Shown here one piece after another: positions 1 through 12,798 of a stretch of 64,000 bases of DNA (position 1 is its first letter; the number at the start of each line of letters is the position of its first letter). The translations under genes were made by a program, and so were the position numbers. Location of the stretch: contig JAIBBS010000003.1 in assembly GCA_019694555.1 (NCBI GenBank), positions 1 through 64,000 on the forward strand, given 5' to 3'. The notes beneath the pieces were generated by a model that was not told where the DNA came from, did not search any database, and was given only the letters and a program-made list of their open reading frames with translations. The stretch comes from Nannocystaceae bacterium. GTDB taxonomy: Bacteria; Myxococcota_A; Polyangia; Nannocystales; Nannocystaceae.

Positions 1-488
1 GGCCTCGAGCTCCGCGACGCGCAGGGGCAGGCGCGCGGCGAAGCCGGCGACCACGGCCTCGAGCTGGGCCGCGGCGGCGCGACGCGGCGCGGCCGTGCTC
101 GCGTGCCAGCGCCCGACCAGCGCGCGCACCTCGTCGGGCAACGTCATCGGATCGAACGGCTTGCCGATGACGCCGGCGATGCCGAGCTCACCCGCGCGCG
201 CGCCGTCGTCGGGACGCGCCTTCGCGGTCATGAACACGACCGGGATGTCGGCCGAGCGTGGGTCGAGCCGCAGCTGTCGCAGCGCGGTCGGGCCGTCGAG
301 GTCGGGCATCATCACGTCCAGCAGGATCACGTCGGGGCGCTCCGATGGCGCCAGCGCGACCGCGGCGCGGCCGCTGGCCAGCGCAATCGTGGTCCAGCCG
401 CCGACGTCGCGCAGCGCGATCTGGGCGACGAGGCGAACGTCGTCGTCGTCGTCGACCAGCATGACCTTGCGGATGGTCGCGGGCTCGT

Positions 489-492
<4 letters not shown>
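1..492 (-). CDS. Response-regulator receiver protein (partial, 3' end off the window)
   Basis: At least 164 residues, starting MNEPATIRKVMLVDDDDDVR. A CheY-type receiver domain fills residues 8-125. It has the acidic cluster near residue 15, the phospho-acceptor Asp in ILLDVMMP, the Thr of MTAK and the Lys of GKPFDP. The rest is an Ala/Arg-rich helical tail that continues past base 1, and no DNA-binding domain is visible. The ATG overlaps the stop of the upstream NtrC-like gene in an ATGA, so the two are translationally coupled and probably act in one phosphorelay. The output mode is unknown because the C-terminus is missing. Confidence 0.85.
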
Positions 493-1862
<1,370 letters not shown>

Positions 1863-1867
1863 ACGAT

Positions 1868-1873
1868 CCTCCC
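1868..1873 (-). promoter_or_regulatory. Ribosome binding site deciding a TTG start
   Basis: GGGAGG on the minus strand lies five bases before the TTG at 1862. It is one of the best Shine-Dalgarno matches in the window. It favours the TTG over the upstream ATG at 1910, which has no such site. Confidence 0.6.
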
Positions 1874-2106
1874 GCCGGCGACCCGGCGCAGCTCGTGCTC
1901 GATGACTCATACCACCGTTGCGCCGGCTTGCGCGACGGATCGCGGACGGCTTACGAACGCATCGCGGTGCGCCCGAACCGGCGGGGCAATTTGCCGCGCC
2001 GCCGGTGGCCCGCTTCTGCCACGTTCGCGCTGAATCTCACCCGAACAACCCCGCTCCGATGCGGGAGTGCGCGTGCGAACCGGCTCGCGACGGCGTACGC
2101 ATTGTC

Positions 2107-3027
2107 ATGCTCAACGCTCTGCCCGCCGCCCTCTTCGCGGTCTGCCTTGCCCGACTCGACGCGGCCCCCTCCGAGGCCGAAGTGCCGCAGGGCACGGTGA
2201 AGAAGGACCCCACGACGACCGGCTCCACCGATCTCGGTGGATCGGGTCAGTTCGCGTCCGGGGCCGCTGCACCGGCCGAGTCGACCGACATCACGCAGTT
2301 CAACCTCTCGGCCGGTGGCATCTTCAACACCGGCAACTCGCGCTCGCTCGCAGTGACGGGCCTGACGAAGTTCTTGCTGCGTCGGAAGATCCACCAGTTC
2401 ACCGCCGCGGCCGCCGGCAACTACGGTCGCGCCGCACTGGCAGTGCGCGACGATCCGGCCACCGACGGTGTCGACGAAGGCCAGGTGAAGCAGACCGTCG
2501 GCAACGTGCAGGGGCAGGTGCGCTACGACGTGTTCTTCCACAAGCGCTTCTCGGCGTTCTTGATGTCGACGGCGCGCTACGACAAGTTCCAGGGCCTCGA
2601 CCTGCGCCTCAACATCGACCCCGGCATCGCGATGTACGCGCTGGCCGAGGCGACGCACAAGCTGTGGTTCGAAGTCGGCTACGACTTCCAGTTCGACGTC
2701 CGCAGCCGCGACGCCCGCGACGCCGCCGAGGCCATGGGCGGGGTGCGCCCGTCGAAGACCAAGGTCAACCACGCCGCGCGTCTGTTCGCCGGCTACACCA
2801 ACAACCTCAGCAAGTACGTCACGTTCGACACCGGCTTCGAGTACCTGCAGAGCTTCATCGTCGCGCAGCGCTTCCGCATCAACTGGGTCAGCGCCCTGAC
2901 GGTCGCGCTGTCCGACCGCTTCTCGCTGGGCTCGACCTTCACGCTGCGCTACGAGAACCGCCCGCTGCCGGGCGTCCGCAACCTCGACACCATCACCTCG
3001 GTCCTGCTCGGCGTGCGCTTGATCTGA
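2107..3027 (+). CDS. DUF481-family outer membrane beta-barrel protein
   Basis: 306 residues. The ATG at 2107 starts a signal peptide (MLNALPAALFAVCLARLDAA). An open frame extends upstream but has no signal sequence, so this start is preferred. The mature protein reads as alternating beta strands with aromatic ends: LSAGGIFNTGNSRSLAVTG, then a long middle and a C-terminal strand ending VLLGVRLI. This matches the DUF481 (YdiY-like, salt-induced outer membrane protein) family. It is presumably inserted in the outer membrane, and the substrate or role is unknown. It is divergent from the NtrC-like gene and 34 bases upstream of the histidine kinase, so it may be read into the next operon. Confidence 0.75.
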   Translation: MLNALPAALFAVCLARLDAAPSEAEVPQGTVKKDPTTTGSTDLGGSGQFASGAAAPAESTDITQFNLSAGGIFNTGNSRSLAVTGLTKFLLRRKIHQFTAAAAGNYGRAALAVRDDPATDGVDEGQVKQTVGNVQGQVRYDVFFHKRFSAFLMSTARYDKFQGLDLRLNIDPGIAMYALAEATHKLWFEVGYDFQFDVRSRDARDAAEAMGGVRPSKTKVNHAARLFAGYTNNLSKYVTFDTGFEYLQSFIVAQRFRINWVSALTVALSDRFSLGSTFTLRYENRPLPGVRNLDTITSVLLGVRLI

Positions 3028-3061
3028 GCGTGGCGACGGCCGCATCCTAGCTCCCAGCCGC

Positions 3062-4816
3062 GTGTCCGACTTCGATCGCAACCTGGCGCTCGCCGGCGCC
3101 CTCGACGTGCTGCCCGATCTGGTCGGCGTCCTCGACGGCGAGGGGCGCCTGGTGCACTGCAACGCGGCATGGGCCGCGGCGCAGCACCCGTGGACGCGCA
3201 TCGACGTCGGCGCGCGCTATGGCGAGGCGCTGCCGGCGATCCCCGGTGCCGATCGCGGCGGCTTCGTGCAGGCGCTCGCGCGGATCCTCGCCGACGCCGA
3301 CGCACCGCCGTGGCGCTGCGAGTACTCGCTGGGTGACGCCAGTGCGCGCACGACCTGGCAGAGCAGCGCGCGACAGGTCGCCGGCGGCGCGGTGGTGGTG
3401 CACGAGGACGTCACCCATCCGCGCGCGACCGAGGCCGCGTTCAAGCGCAGCCAGGCGCGGCTGCGCACGATCCTCACCGGCGCGCCGCTGGTGTTGTTCT
3501 CGCTCGATCGCGGCGGCGTGTTCACCCTGGTCGAGGGCATGGGCGCCGGCGCGGGCGGCTTCGTCGGTCCGGATCAGATCGGCACCACGGTGTGGTCGGG
3601 CTACGCCCACGTGCCCGCGTTGCTCGAGCTGGTCCGCGGCGCGCTCGAGGGCCGCATCGGCGTGACCACGGTGCACGTCGGGCGGCTGGCCTACGAGGTC
3701 CGCTGCTCGCCGCTGCTGGGCCACGACGACGCCATCGAGGGTGCCGTGGGTGTCGCCACCGACGTCAGCGAGCGCATCCGCGTGCAGCAGCTCAAAGACG
3801 AGTTCCTCTCCATCGTCAGCCACGAGCTGCGCACGCCGTTGACGTCGATCCGCGGCTCGCTGGGCCTGCTCGAGGGCGGCGTCACCGGCCCGCTGACCGA
3901 GCGCGCGCTCGAGCTGGTCAAGGTCGCACGCATCAACAGCGACCGGCTGGTGCGGCTGGTCAGCGACATGCTCGACCTCGATCGCATCGAGGCCGGGCTG
4001 CTGCAGCTGCAGCGCCAGCCGGTGTCGCTGGCCGAGGTCGTGGTCGCGGCGGTGCGCGAGATGGGCGGGCTGGCGGAGCACGCCGGCGTGCGGCTGCAGA
4101 CCGCGATCGAGGGCGACCCGCTCGAGGTCGTCGGCGACCGCGACCGACTGGTGCAGGTCGCGACCAACCTGCTGTCGAACGCGATCAAGTTCTCGCCGGC
4201 GAGTGCGGCGGTGCAGGCGGTGGCGCGGCGGCGTGACGGCTTCGCGCGGGTCGAGATCGTCGACCGCGGCCCCGGCATCGCACCCGAGGACCTGCCGCGG
4301 CTGTTCCAGAAGTTCTCGCAGCTCGACGCCTCCGATCGTCGCGCGCGCGGCGGCTCGGGCCTGGGTCTGGTGATCTGCAAGCGCGTGATCGAGGCCTCGG
4401 GCGGACGCATCGGCGTCGACAGCACCTTCGGCCACGGTTCGACGTTCTGGTTCGAGCTGCCGCTGCCGCGCGTGAGCGCGGGTGCCGGCGTGTCGCGCTC
4501 CGCGGATCGCGAGCACACCGTGGCGATCGACGCCGCCGCGCTCGACCGCGCCCGCCGCAGCGCCGGTGATCCGCTGGTCGAGCTGCTGCGCTTGCTGGCG
4601 GAGGTCGAGTCCGGCGCGCTGGCGCGGCTCGCCGATGCCCACGCCGCGGCCACGCTCGCGGCCGCGCTGCCGCAGCACGGCGACGCGGTGCGCGAGGCCC
4701 TGCGCGCGTGCGTGCTCGCGATCGACGCCGCGCTCGCGGGCCCCGAGTCTGCCCGCGTCGGCATCGCGGCCGCGCAGCGGCACGCCATCGTCGACGCCAT
4801 GGGTTCGGTGCCGTGA
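3062..4816 (+). CDS. Soluble PAS-domain sensor histidine kinase
   Basis: 584 residues with a GTG start. Two PAS-like segments (about 12-120 and 130-240) precede the kinase core. The H-box is IVSHELRTPL (His254), the N-box has Asn373, the G1 box is DRGPGIA (401-407) and the G2 box GGSGLGL (430-436). No membrane segment is seen, so it senses a cytoplasmic signal or a partner. About 100 residues after the ATPase domain (485-584) form a helical Ala/Arg-rich tail of unknown role, possibly an Hpt-like or docking module, though I see no clear phospho-His motif. The stop overlaps the cyclase GTG (GTGA), so this is the first gene of a coupled signalling operon. No response regulator with a DNA-binding domain follows it. 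Confidence 0.9.
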   Translation: MSDFDRNLALAGALDVLPDLVGVLDGEGRLVHCNAAWAAAQHPWTRIDVGARYGEALPAIPGADRGGFVQALARILADADAPPWRCEYSLGDASARTTWQSSARQVAGGAVVVHEDVTHPRATEAAFKRSQARLRTILTGAPLVLFSLDRGGVFTLVEGMGAGAGGFVGPDQIGTTVWSGYAHVPALLELVRGALEGRIGVTTVHVGRLAYEVRCSPLLGHDDAIEGAVGVATDVSERIRVQQLKDEFLSIVSHELRTPLTSIRGSLGLLEGGVTGPLTERALELVKVARINSDRLVRLVSDMLDLDRIEAGLLQLQRQPVSLAEVVVAAVREMGGLAEHAGVRLQTAIEGDPLEVVGDRDRLVQVATNLLSNAIKFSPASAAVQAVARRRDGFARVEIVDRGPGIAPEDLPRLFQKFSQLDASDRRARGGSGLGLVICKRVIEASGGRIGVDSTFGHGSTFWFELPLPRVSAGAGVSRSADREHTVAIDAAALDRARRSAGDPLVELLRLLAEVESGALARLADAHAAATLAAALPQHGDAVREALRACVLAIDAALAGPESARVGIAAAQRHAIVDAMGSVP

Positions 4817-6578
4817 ACCCGCCGTTGCCGCCGGCGCCGCGGGTGCGGTTCCCGCTCAGCTTCAAGCTGATGATCTTCGCCGCCGGCTTGCTGATCGCGA
4901 GCATCGTCGGCGTCGGCCTCGGCGCGATGGCGCTGACCTCGGACACGGTGCAGACCTCGCAGCGCGAGCTGCAGATCGCGATCCTGCAGGATGTCGCCCA
5001 CGGCATCACCGCCGAGTTCACCCACGCGCAGGACGACCTCGACGCGCTGGGCCGCACGCTCACCGACGCTGCGGTCGACGAGGACGCGCGCATCGACACC
5101 GCGGTGCACCTGGTCGAGAGCAGCGAGGTGCTCGACGTCGTCGCGATCTACGACGCCAAGGGCGAGGCCATCACGCCCATCCGCGAGCACACCGCCGAAG
5201 CCGTGGCCACGCCCGCACGGCTCGACGCGCCGCTGCGCGAGCGCGCCGCGGCGGAGAACCTCGCGATCGGCGAGGTCGAGCGCAGCAGCAGCGGCCCGCG
5301 CGTGCCGGTGGTGGTGCCGCTGCGTGCCCAGGAGCGCGTGACCGGCTACGCGCTCGCGCTGCTCGCGACCACCGCGATCGCGGCGCGGGTCGAAGGCCTG
5401 GCCGAGACCCACTTCACCGACGTACCCGGCGGTCTGTTCGTGGTCGACGCGAACCGCCGCGTCATCGCCCACCCCGACCGCGAGCTGGTCGACACGCTGG
5501 CGCAGCTGCCCGCGACCGGCATCCTCGACGGCTTCGATCGCATCGCGTTGCCGTCGCGCTTCTCGCGGGCCAGCGAGTTCACCGACGACCGCGGCGTCGC
5601 GATGGTCGGGACCCTGGTCGCGCTCGAGGATCGCCCGTGGGTGGTCGCGGCGCAGACGCCCCGCGAGCTGGCCTACGCGCCGGTCGAGCGCATGCGCAAC
5701 ATCGTGCTGGTGACCATCGCCGGCGCGGTGCTGGCCGCGATCGCAGCCAGCGTGGTGCTGGCGCGACGCGTGACCTCACCGCTCGAGCAGCTCTCGGCCT
5801 ATGCCGGCGCGATCGCCCGCCGCGAGTTCGACAGCCGCATCGACATCCGCACCGACGACGAGGTCGGCCTGCTGGCCCGGGCCATGGTCCGCGCCGCCGA
5901 CGATCTGCGCGTGGGTGAGCAACGGCTGGCACGCGAGCACGCCATCCGCTCGGATCTGGGGCGCTACCTGCCCGCGGAGCTGGTCGAGAAGGTCGTGCGG
6001 CGCGAGCAGGACATGGCGCTGGGCGGGCAACGACTCGAGCTGTCGGTGATGTTCGCCGACGTGGTCGCGTTCACGCCGCTGACCGAGAAGCTGCCGCCCG
6101 AGCGCGTGGTGCAGCTGCTCAACGAGCTGTTCACCATCGTGACCGAGATCGTGTTCCGCCACGGCGGCACCATCGACAAGTTCGTCGGCGATTGCGTGAT
6201 GGCGCTGTGGGGCGCGCCCACGCCGCAAGCCGATCACGCCGCGCGGGCGGCCGCCGCGGCCGAGGAGATCCTGTCGTGGCTCGAGGCCGGCAACGTCGGC
6301 TGGCAACAGCAGTACGGCGTGCAGATCCAGCTCGCGATCGGCATCAACTCCGGCGAGGCCGTGGTCGGCAACATCGGTAGCGAACGTCGCATGGAGTACA
6401 CCGCCATCGGCGACGTGGTGAACGTGGCCGCGCGACTGGAGGCCATTGCACGGCCGGGGCAGGTGCTCGTCACCGCGGCCACCCGCGAGCGCGCCGGTGC
6501 CCGCTTCCGCTTCAACGAGCTGGGACCGCGGCCGATCGCCGGCCGTGCCGAGCCGCTGGTACTCTTCGAGCTGGTCCC

Positions 6579-6582
<4 letters not shown>
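4813..6582 (+). CDS. Membrane-bound class III adenylate cyclase with extracytoplasmic sensor and HAMP
   Basis: 589 residues from a GTG overlapping the previous stop. Layout: TM1 (about 17-40), periplasmic Cache-like sensor (45-293), TM2 (296-318), HAMP (about 318-372), then the class III cyclase domain (about 385-589). Catalytic residues are intact: metal-binding Asp416 (MFADVVAFT) and Asp460 (FVGDCVMA), adenine-contacting Lys456 and Asp534, and transition-state Asn537 and Arg541 in VNVAARLE. The Lys/Asp pair favours ATP over GTP, so cAMP is the likely product. An external ligand is probably read by the sensor. Overlaps of 4 bases on both sides tie it to the histidine kinase and the Ser/Thr kinase. 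Confidence 0.92.
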
Positions 6583-7897
<1,315 letters not shown>

Positions 7898-7901
<4 letters not shown>

Positions 7902-10105
7902 CGCGGCGATGGTTCGCCTGGCCGCTCGCGGCGGCGCTGCTCGGCTGGCCGCTCGCGGTCGTGGCGGCACCGCTGCCCGAGGCCGGCACGGTCGAGACCT
8001 TCGAGTACACCATCGTCGAGGGGGACACCTGCGCGGCGATCTCGAAGCGCTTCTACGGCGACAGCAAACGCTACGACATCATCCACCAGTACAACCCCGG
8101 CATGGGCCCGACGCCGCACCACCTCGAGCCGGGGCGAACGCTGCGGCTGCCCAGGGTCGCGACCGCACGCGACTCCGGCCCCGACGCCGAGGTCACCGGT
8201 GCGCGGCGCAGCGTCGAGGCTCGGCCCGCGAGCGAGGAGCGGTGGTCGGCGGCGGAGATCGGGCTCGACCTCTTCCGCGGCTGGCGCGTGAACACGCTCG
8301 CGCGCGCATGGGCGGAGCTGACGTTCCGCGACACCTCGGTGCTCGAGCTGCGCGAGAACACGCTGGTCATCATCTACGGCGCGACCTCGACCACCGCGCG
8401 GCGCTCGACCACCCGCGCCACGCTCGATCGCGGCGCGCTGCGATCGCGGTTGGGCGAGCTGTCCGGCGGGGCCGCGCTCGCGGTCGAGACGCCGAGCGCC
8501 GAGGCGCAGCTGCAGGGCGGGCGCACGCTCGTCACGGTCGACGACACCGGCACCTCGCGCGTCGCCAACCACGGCGGCGCGAAGGCCAGCGTGCGCGGCC
8601 GCGGTCGCAGCCGCAAGAAGGTCGTGGTGGCCGAGCGCATGGGCTCGAAGGTCGAGCCCAGCCGCGCGCCGAGCAAACCCCAGCCGTTGCCGCCGCCGCC
8701 GTCGTGGTCCAGCGACACGCCCGGCGGCTTCGTCGCGATCTCGGGTCGCGGTGCGACCGTGAGCGCCAGCTGGGTCGCGGAGCCCAAGGCCGTGAAGTAC
8801 CGCGTCGAGCTCGCGCGCAAGCCCGACGGTCGCGACGTGGTCACCGATGCCGAGGCCCCGCGCGAGACCACGCGGGTCGAGCTCTACGGTCTGCCACCGG
8901 GCACGTACTACCTCTCGGTCGCGTCGATCGACGCCGATGGGTTCGAGAGCCCGCCGACCGAGCCCCGTGCGATCACGGTGACCGGCGGTGCGCTGGTGTT
9001 GCCCGATGGCAGCGAGGCGGTGCTGCCGGCGGTCGCGGACGACGGCACCGCGCCGCCGCCGTTGCGCGTCGCCGCCGGTACGGTGCTGCGCGCACCCGCA
9101 GGCACGCGCTGCAGCGCCGACGGCGACGCCAGCGAGGCGCTGTCGCTGGGCGCGGCCGGCCCGGCGCTGCTGCACTGCCGCGGTGAAGACGGACTCGATG
9201 CCGTGCTCGCGCTCGAGGTGGTGCCGTGGTCGATCCAGGCCGCCGGCGCCGCGATCGAGACGCTGCCGATCGAGCGCGGCGCGTCCGCCAGCGTCGTGAT
9301 CGACGTCGCCGCCGGCGAGGTCACACCCGCTGCACTCGAGGCCGTCGCACCCGCGGGCTACCGCGTCGAAGCCCCGCAGCGCGAGGCCGCGGGCGGCTGG
9401 CGTCTGGTCGTGCACGCGGACACCGACGCCGCCGCCGGGCCGCTGCGCCTGCGCACCGGCGCGGTCGAGCTGGGGACGATCGCACTCGCGCCGCAATCGC
9501 CTCCGATCACGCCCGAAGCCGCGATCGAACCGCCGCCGCCGACGCGGTGGATCGAGCGTTGGACGCCGGTGCGGGGGCAGTGGGAGCTGGGTCTGTGGCT
9601 CGGCGCGATGGTGCCCTCGGGCAACCTCGAGCTGTTCCGCCCGCGCGCGGGTGCACCCGATCAGGGCTGGACGCGGCTGCGCCGCGGCGCCGCCGATCTC
9701 GGCCTGCGTGCGGGCTGGTTCCCGCTGCGCGTGTTCGGGCTCGAGCTCGAGGGCGGGCTCATGCCGGCGCGCACGATCGGCGACAAGCCTGCGACGCTGT
9801 TCACGGTGCGCGGTCACGCGATCGCGCGGCTGGGGCTGTCGAACGTCACGCCGTTCGTGCTCGCGGGCGCGGGGCTGGTCGGGGTCTCGAGCAAGTCCAG
9901 CGCGCTGGGCCGCGACGTCGATGCCGCGCTGCACGTCGGCGCGGGCATGGCGGTGTTCGTGCACCGCTACGTCGCGCTGCGGCTCGACGTCCGCGACGTG
10001 ATCACGGCCAAGCGCGGCATCCACACCGGCATCACCAGCAGCTTCGAGGCGCTGGGCGGTGTCTCGGTGACGCTCGGTCGAGGCCGGGCCGGGGCGCGGC
10101 GGTGA
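7898..10105 (+). CDS. LysM - FecR - fibronectin-like - outer membrane barrel protein
   Basis: 735 residues, GTG start. The Sec signal peptide covers about 1-24. A LysM-like peptidoglycan-binding module is at about 36-86 (FEYTIVEGDTCAAISKRFYG), and a FecR-type domain at about 110-220. A basic, Pro-rich linker is followed by an FN3-like module (about 283-350; PPGTYYLSVASIDADG). The last 190 residues form a beta-barrel-like region ending in VSVTLGRG. The protein would span from peptidoglycan to the outer membrane and could link envelope state to the kinases and cyclase encoded just upstream. Gene overlaps are 4 bases on each side. The domain order is read by eye; the barrel call is less certain than LysM and FecR. 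Confidence 0.75.
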
Positions 10106-10575
10106 AGCCACCGCCGAGTCGCGCGCGCGTCTACGGCGTGCTCGCGATCGTGGCTCTGTCGACGCCGCTGGCGCTCGCGGTCGAGACCGGGCTGCGCCGG
10201 ATCATGTTTCCGCCGGAGTTCGACGACGTGCGCATGTGGCTGCGGCCATCGATCACGCCGTGGGTCTGGCTCGCGCCGCCGTTGTGCGCGCTCGCGGTGC
10301 CGCTGGGCGCCCGCCTGCAGCGCTGGATGGTCGCGCGCGCCCTGGCCAAGCTGCCGCCCGAGCGCCGCACCGAACGCGAACGCATCGAGCTCGAGCTCGA
10401 TGCGCTGCTGCTGTCGACCTCCGCGCCGCAGTTCCCCGCGGTGCTCGCGACCTTCGGCTTCATGTTCGGTGCCGCGCTCGCGCCGGTCGTCGCGGCGATG
10501 ATCGTCGCGACCGCCGGCGTGCTCGGGCTGGGCGTGTGGGTCGCCCGTCGCGTGCCCAGCCGCCCGCCGACGTGA
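10102..10575 (+). CDS. Small membrane protein, unknown function
   Basis: 157 residues from a GTG overlapping the previous stop. Hydrophobic segments lie at about 11-28, 48-67 and 118-148 (one or two helices), with a charged stretch around residues 75-97 (KLPPERRTERERIELE) likely facing the cytoplasm. I do not recognise a family. It is the last gene of the coupled operon that starts at 3062. Its TGA abuts the stop of the convergent lipoprotein gene with no base between, making a TGATCA palindrome. Confidence 0.75.
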   Translation: MKPPPSRARVYGVLAIVALSTPLALAVETGLRRIMFPPEFDDVRMWLRPSITPWVWLAPPLCALAVPLGARLQRWMVARALAKLPPERRTERERIELELDALLLSTSAPQFPAVLATFGFMFGAALAPVVAAMIVATAGVLGLGVWVARRVPSRPPT

Positions 10576-10980
10576 TCAGTGGATCGGCGCGCTGAGGCAG
10601 TTCCAGCGCCCGTCGGTGCACACGTAGCAGATCAGCATCTCGCGGCAGCCGCTCGACGCGCTCCAGTCGACGCAGCCGCTCATGCTCAGATCGCAGGTGA
10701 CGCCGCCGCCGGGCGCCAGCGCGCTGGGGTCGAGCTCGGCGGCGAACTCGGCGTCGAGCGCCGGGTCGATCGACTGCTGCGGCAGCGCGCGACGGACCTC
10801 GTCGAGTTCCTCGGACACCTCCGCGAAGTACTCGGCCTGCTCGGCGGGCGACCAACCGTCGACGATCGTGAGCTGGTCGGCGACCCACTGGCGGGCCTGG
10901 TCCGGCTGCGGATCGGCGGCGCTGTCACAGGCGGCGAGGGCGAGGAGCAACGGGGCGGCGAGGCGTCGGGTGGACTTCAT
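10576..10980 (-). CDS. Small Cys-containing lipoprotein, unknown function
   Basis: 134 residues from the ATG at 10980; a GTG two codons upstream is also possible. The lipoprotein signal MKSTRRLAAPLLLALAAC ends at the lipidated Cys. The body has an acidic helical region (about 35-85) and a C-terminal part with six cysteines in about 40 residues (VTCDLSMSGC ... CREMLICYVC ... WNC), which suggests a small disulfide-bonded or metal-binding knot. No family recognised. Convergent with the membrane-protein gene; the next gene upstream on its strand starts 31 bases beyond the 3' end of that gene's frame. Confidence 0.7.
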   Translation of the reverse strand: MKSTRRLAAPLLLALAACDSAADPQPDQARQWVADQLTIVDGWSPAEQAEYFAEVSEELDEVRRALPQQSIDPALDAEFAAELDPSALAPGGGVTCDLSMSGCVDWSASSGCREMLICYVCTDGRWNCLSAPIH

Positions 10981-11011
10981 GCCCACCGAGATGACGCCGG
11001 TCGCCGTCGGT

Positions 11012-12322
11012 TCACCGCCGTCGCCGACGAATCGTCGCGAGCGCGATCATCGGCAGCAGCAGCCACGCGGGCGTGGTGCGATCGGAGATCGCGCAGCCGG
11101 CGGTCTGATTGCGGTTGGCCCCGAAGCCCGGCGGCAGCGCGTCGTTGCCACCCAGGCCCGCGCCGTCGCCCCCGCCACCGTCGCCGCCGCCACCGTCGGT
11201 GCCGTCGTCGCCTCCGCCCGCGTCGCCACCCGAGTCACCGCCGCCGCCGCCATCGCTGCCACCGCCACCGTCACCGCCGGGATCCAACCCGACGTGCACG
11301 GTCACGACATCGCTGGTGCCGACGTTGCCCGCGAAGTCGGTGGCTTCGACGTACAGCTCGTAGCTGCCCTCGGGGGTGTCGAGCGCCGGCCACGGCCCGA
11401 ACGGCTCGGAATCGTCGGCGCCCTGGCTCTCGCCGTTGACGTACAGCGTGACCGAGGTGACCTGCACGTCGTCGCTGACGTCGACCGCGATCATGAACTC
11501 GGCGCCGGCGTCGAACTGCGCGCCGTCTTGCGGGCTGGTGATCGTCGCCAGCGGTGCCGCGGTGTCGGGTGTCGACGGGCCGAACGCGTCGAGGATGTGC
11601 TGGTAGGAGTTCTGCGTGTTGCCGCCGCAGGAGCACGCGCGCGGCTCGTACTCACCGCACGAGTAGTCGCCCTGCTGGTACGCCACGTCGCCGCACCAGT
11701 TGAGGTACGTCATCGGGTCGTTGCACTGGTACTCGTGGTCGAGGCCCCACGCGTGCGCGGCCTCCTGCCCGATCACGATCGCGATGGCCTCGGGCTGGTT
11801 GCCCATGGTCTCGGCGAACACGTACGTGATGGGGTTGGGGATGATGCTGCAGTCGAACGGCGCGACCCCGCCGGCGCCGGCGAAGCCGGCCTGCTCCGCG
11901 TTGCCGCAGACGATGACCTCGTCGTGCGGTGCGGGCGAGGGATCGACGTCGGTGACCTGGATGTTGAACGGCGAGAACAGCTCGCGCGACTTCTCCATCA
12001 CCACCGACCACGAGCCGTCGCCGTAGGGATACTCGGGGAAGTTGACCTGGCCGCCGAGGATCGACGAGTGGTTGGTGGTCGAGTCGTCGTAGCCGGGATA
12101 GATGGTCTCGCCACCGGCACAGCGGTTCAGGAACAGGATGTGCGGCGTGCCGCTCTTCGCGACCGGGGTCGGTGCGGCCAGCTGTGGCGGCCGCTCGATG
12201 CGGACGTAGCTGCCGCGGGGTGTGCTCGCGAGATCGCCGGCGGCGCGCGCGGCCGGGGCCACGCCCAGCAGCACGAGCAAGGCGATCGGGGTACCGAGGA
12301 AGCGAGAACGGTCGTGACGCAT
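11012..12322 (-). CDS. Metalloprotease-like exported protein with MYXO-CTERM tail
   Basis: 436 residues from the ATG at 12322, where the signal peptide (MRHDRSRFLGTPIALLVLLG) begins. Residues 58-250 resemble a metzincin-type peptidase, but the zinc motif reads QEAAHAWGLDH (186-196), with Gln at the usual first His. An Ig-like module (about 255-345) is followed by a Gly/Asp linker (349-390) and a MYXO-CTERM tail (GC, hydrophobic LLLPMIALAT, then RRRRR), so the protein is expected to be sorted to the cell surface. The Cys-rich stretch 200-232 probably carries disulfides. Whether it is an active enzyme is open. The frame extends upstream to 12484 without a signal sequence. Confidence 0.72.
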   Translation of the reverse strand: MRHDRSRFLGTPIALLVLLGVAPAARAAGDLASTPRGSYVRIERPPQLAAPTPVAKSGTPHILFLNRCAGGETIYPGYDDSTTNHSSILGGQVNFPEYPYGDGSWSVVMEKSRELFSPFNIQVTDVDPSPAPHDEVIVCGNAEQAGFAGAGGVAPFDCSIIPNPITYVFAETMGNQPEAIAIVIGQEAAHAWGLDHEYQCNDPMTYLNWCGDVAYQQGDYSCGEYEPRACSCGGNTQNSYQHILDAFGPSTPDTAAPLATITSPQDGAQFDAGAEFMIAVDVSDDVQVTSVTLYVNGESQGADDSEPFGPWPALDTPEGSYELYVEATDFAGNVGTSDVVTVHVGLDPGGDGGGGSDGGGGGDSGGDAGGGDDGTDGGGGDGGGGDGAGLGGNDALPPGFGANRNQTAGCAISDRTTPAWLLLPMIALATIRRRRR

Positions 12323-12776
12323 GGCGGGGGGTGCCTTCTCTTTCGAACCGTTGCTAGGCCCGTTGTCGGGCGGGGTCCTGGGGTTCCCGCCCTCGCTTCG
12401 TCGTACGCACCCCGTCGGTGAGACGAGGTGCGCCAGCTCATCACAGAGCATGGTCATGGCAGATGCGAGGCCGCAAGGCCTCACCCGCGGCCGGGGTGTG
12501 CCGGGGTTGCCTCGGGAAGTGCACCGAGCTGCACGGAGTCGCCCATGCGCGGCTCATCGAGCCCGCGGCCGCGGAGGCAGACGCTCGATCGGAGACGGAC
12601 GCGTGCTCGCGGTTACGTTCGATGCCGACGAAGGCCGCGGCGCGGGCGATCGCGCACCGGCTCCGCGCCTCGCGAGTGCCGCACGGATCGCTGCGCGCGA
12701 TCGCGTCACTCGATCGCTGGCGTCGCCGATCGTGCGGCCCCCGACGGGGCCTTCGGGGCCGGCCGCCAGCAAGGCG
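12323..12776. other. Intergenic region between divergent genes
   Basis: About 450 bases lie between the MYXO-CTERM gene and the ECF sigma gene. I see no convincing coding sequence; the open frames are Arg-rich shadows. It contains the inverted repeat at 12368-12392. At 12467-12482 there is a perfect 6-base stem, GAGGCC/GGCCTC, closed by a GCAA tetraloop. It must also hold both promoters. Confidence 0.5.
12368..12392. repeat. Inverted repeat in the leader of the MYXO-CTERM gene
   Basis: Seven-base arms GGGCGGG and CCCGCCC enclose an 11-base loop, 46 bases upstream of the ATG at 12322 (minus strand). It could be a leader hairpin or a protein-binding site. Nothing shows which. Confidence 0.4.
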
Positions 12777-12782
12777 TATCAT
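12777..12782 (+). promoter_or_regulatory. Candidate -10 element of the ECF sigma gene
   Basis: TATCAT, five of six matches to TATAAT, ends 16 bases before the ATG at 12799. It overlaps the alternative ATG at 12781, which argues against that start. Confidence 0.4.
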
Positions 12783-12798
12783 GCGCGGGATCGACACG

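Noticed and set aside
3691-5472. 593-residue minus-strand open frame
   Set aside because: It lies opposite the histidine kinase and cyclase, which carry full sets of motifs. Long antisense frames are expected at this GC content.
12418-12798. N-terminal extension of the ECF sigma factor
   Set aside because: The extra 127 residues look like Arg/Ala shadow sequence, and the promoter-like TATCAT lies inside it.
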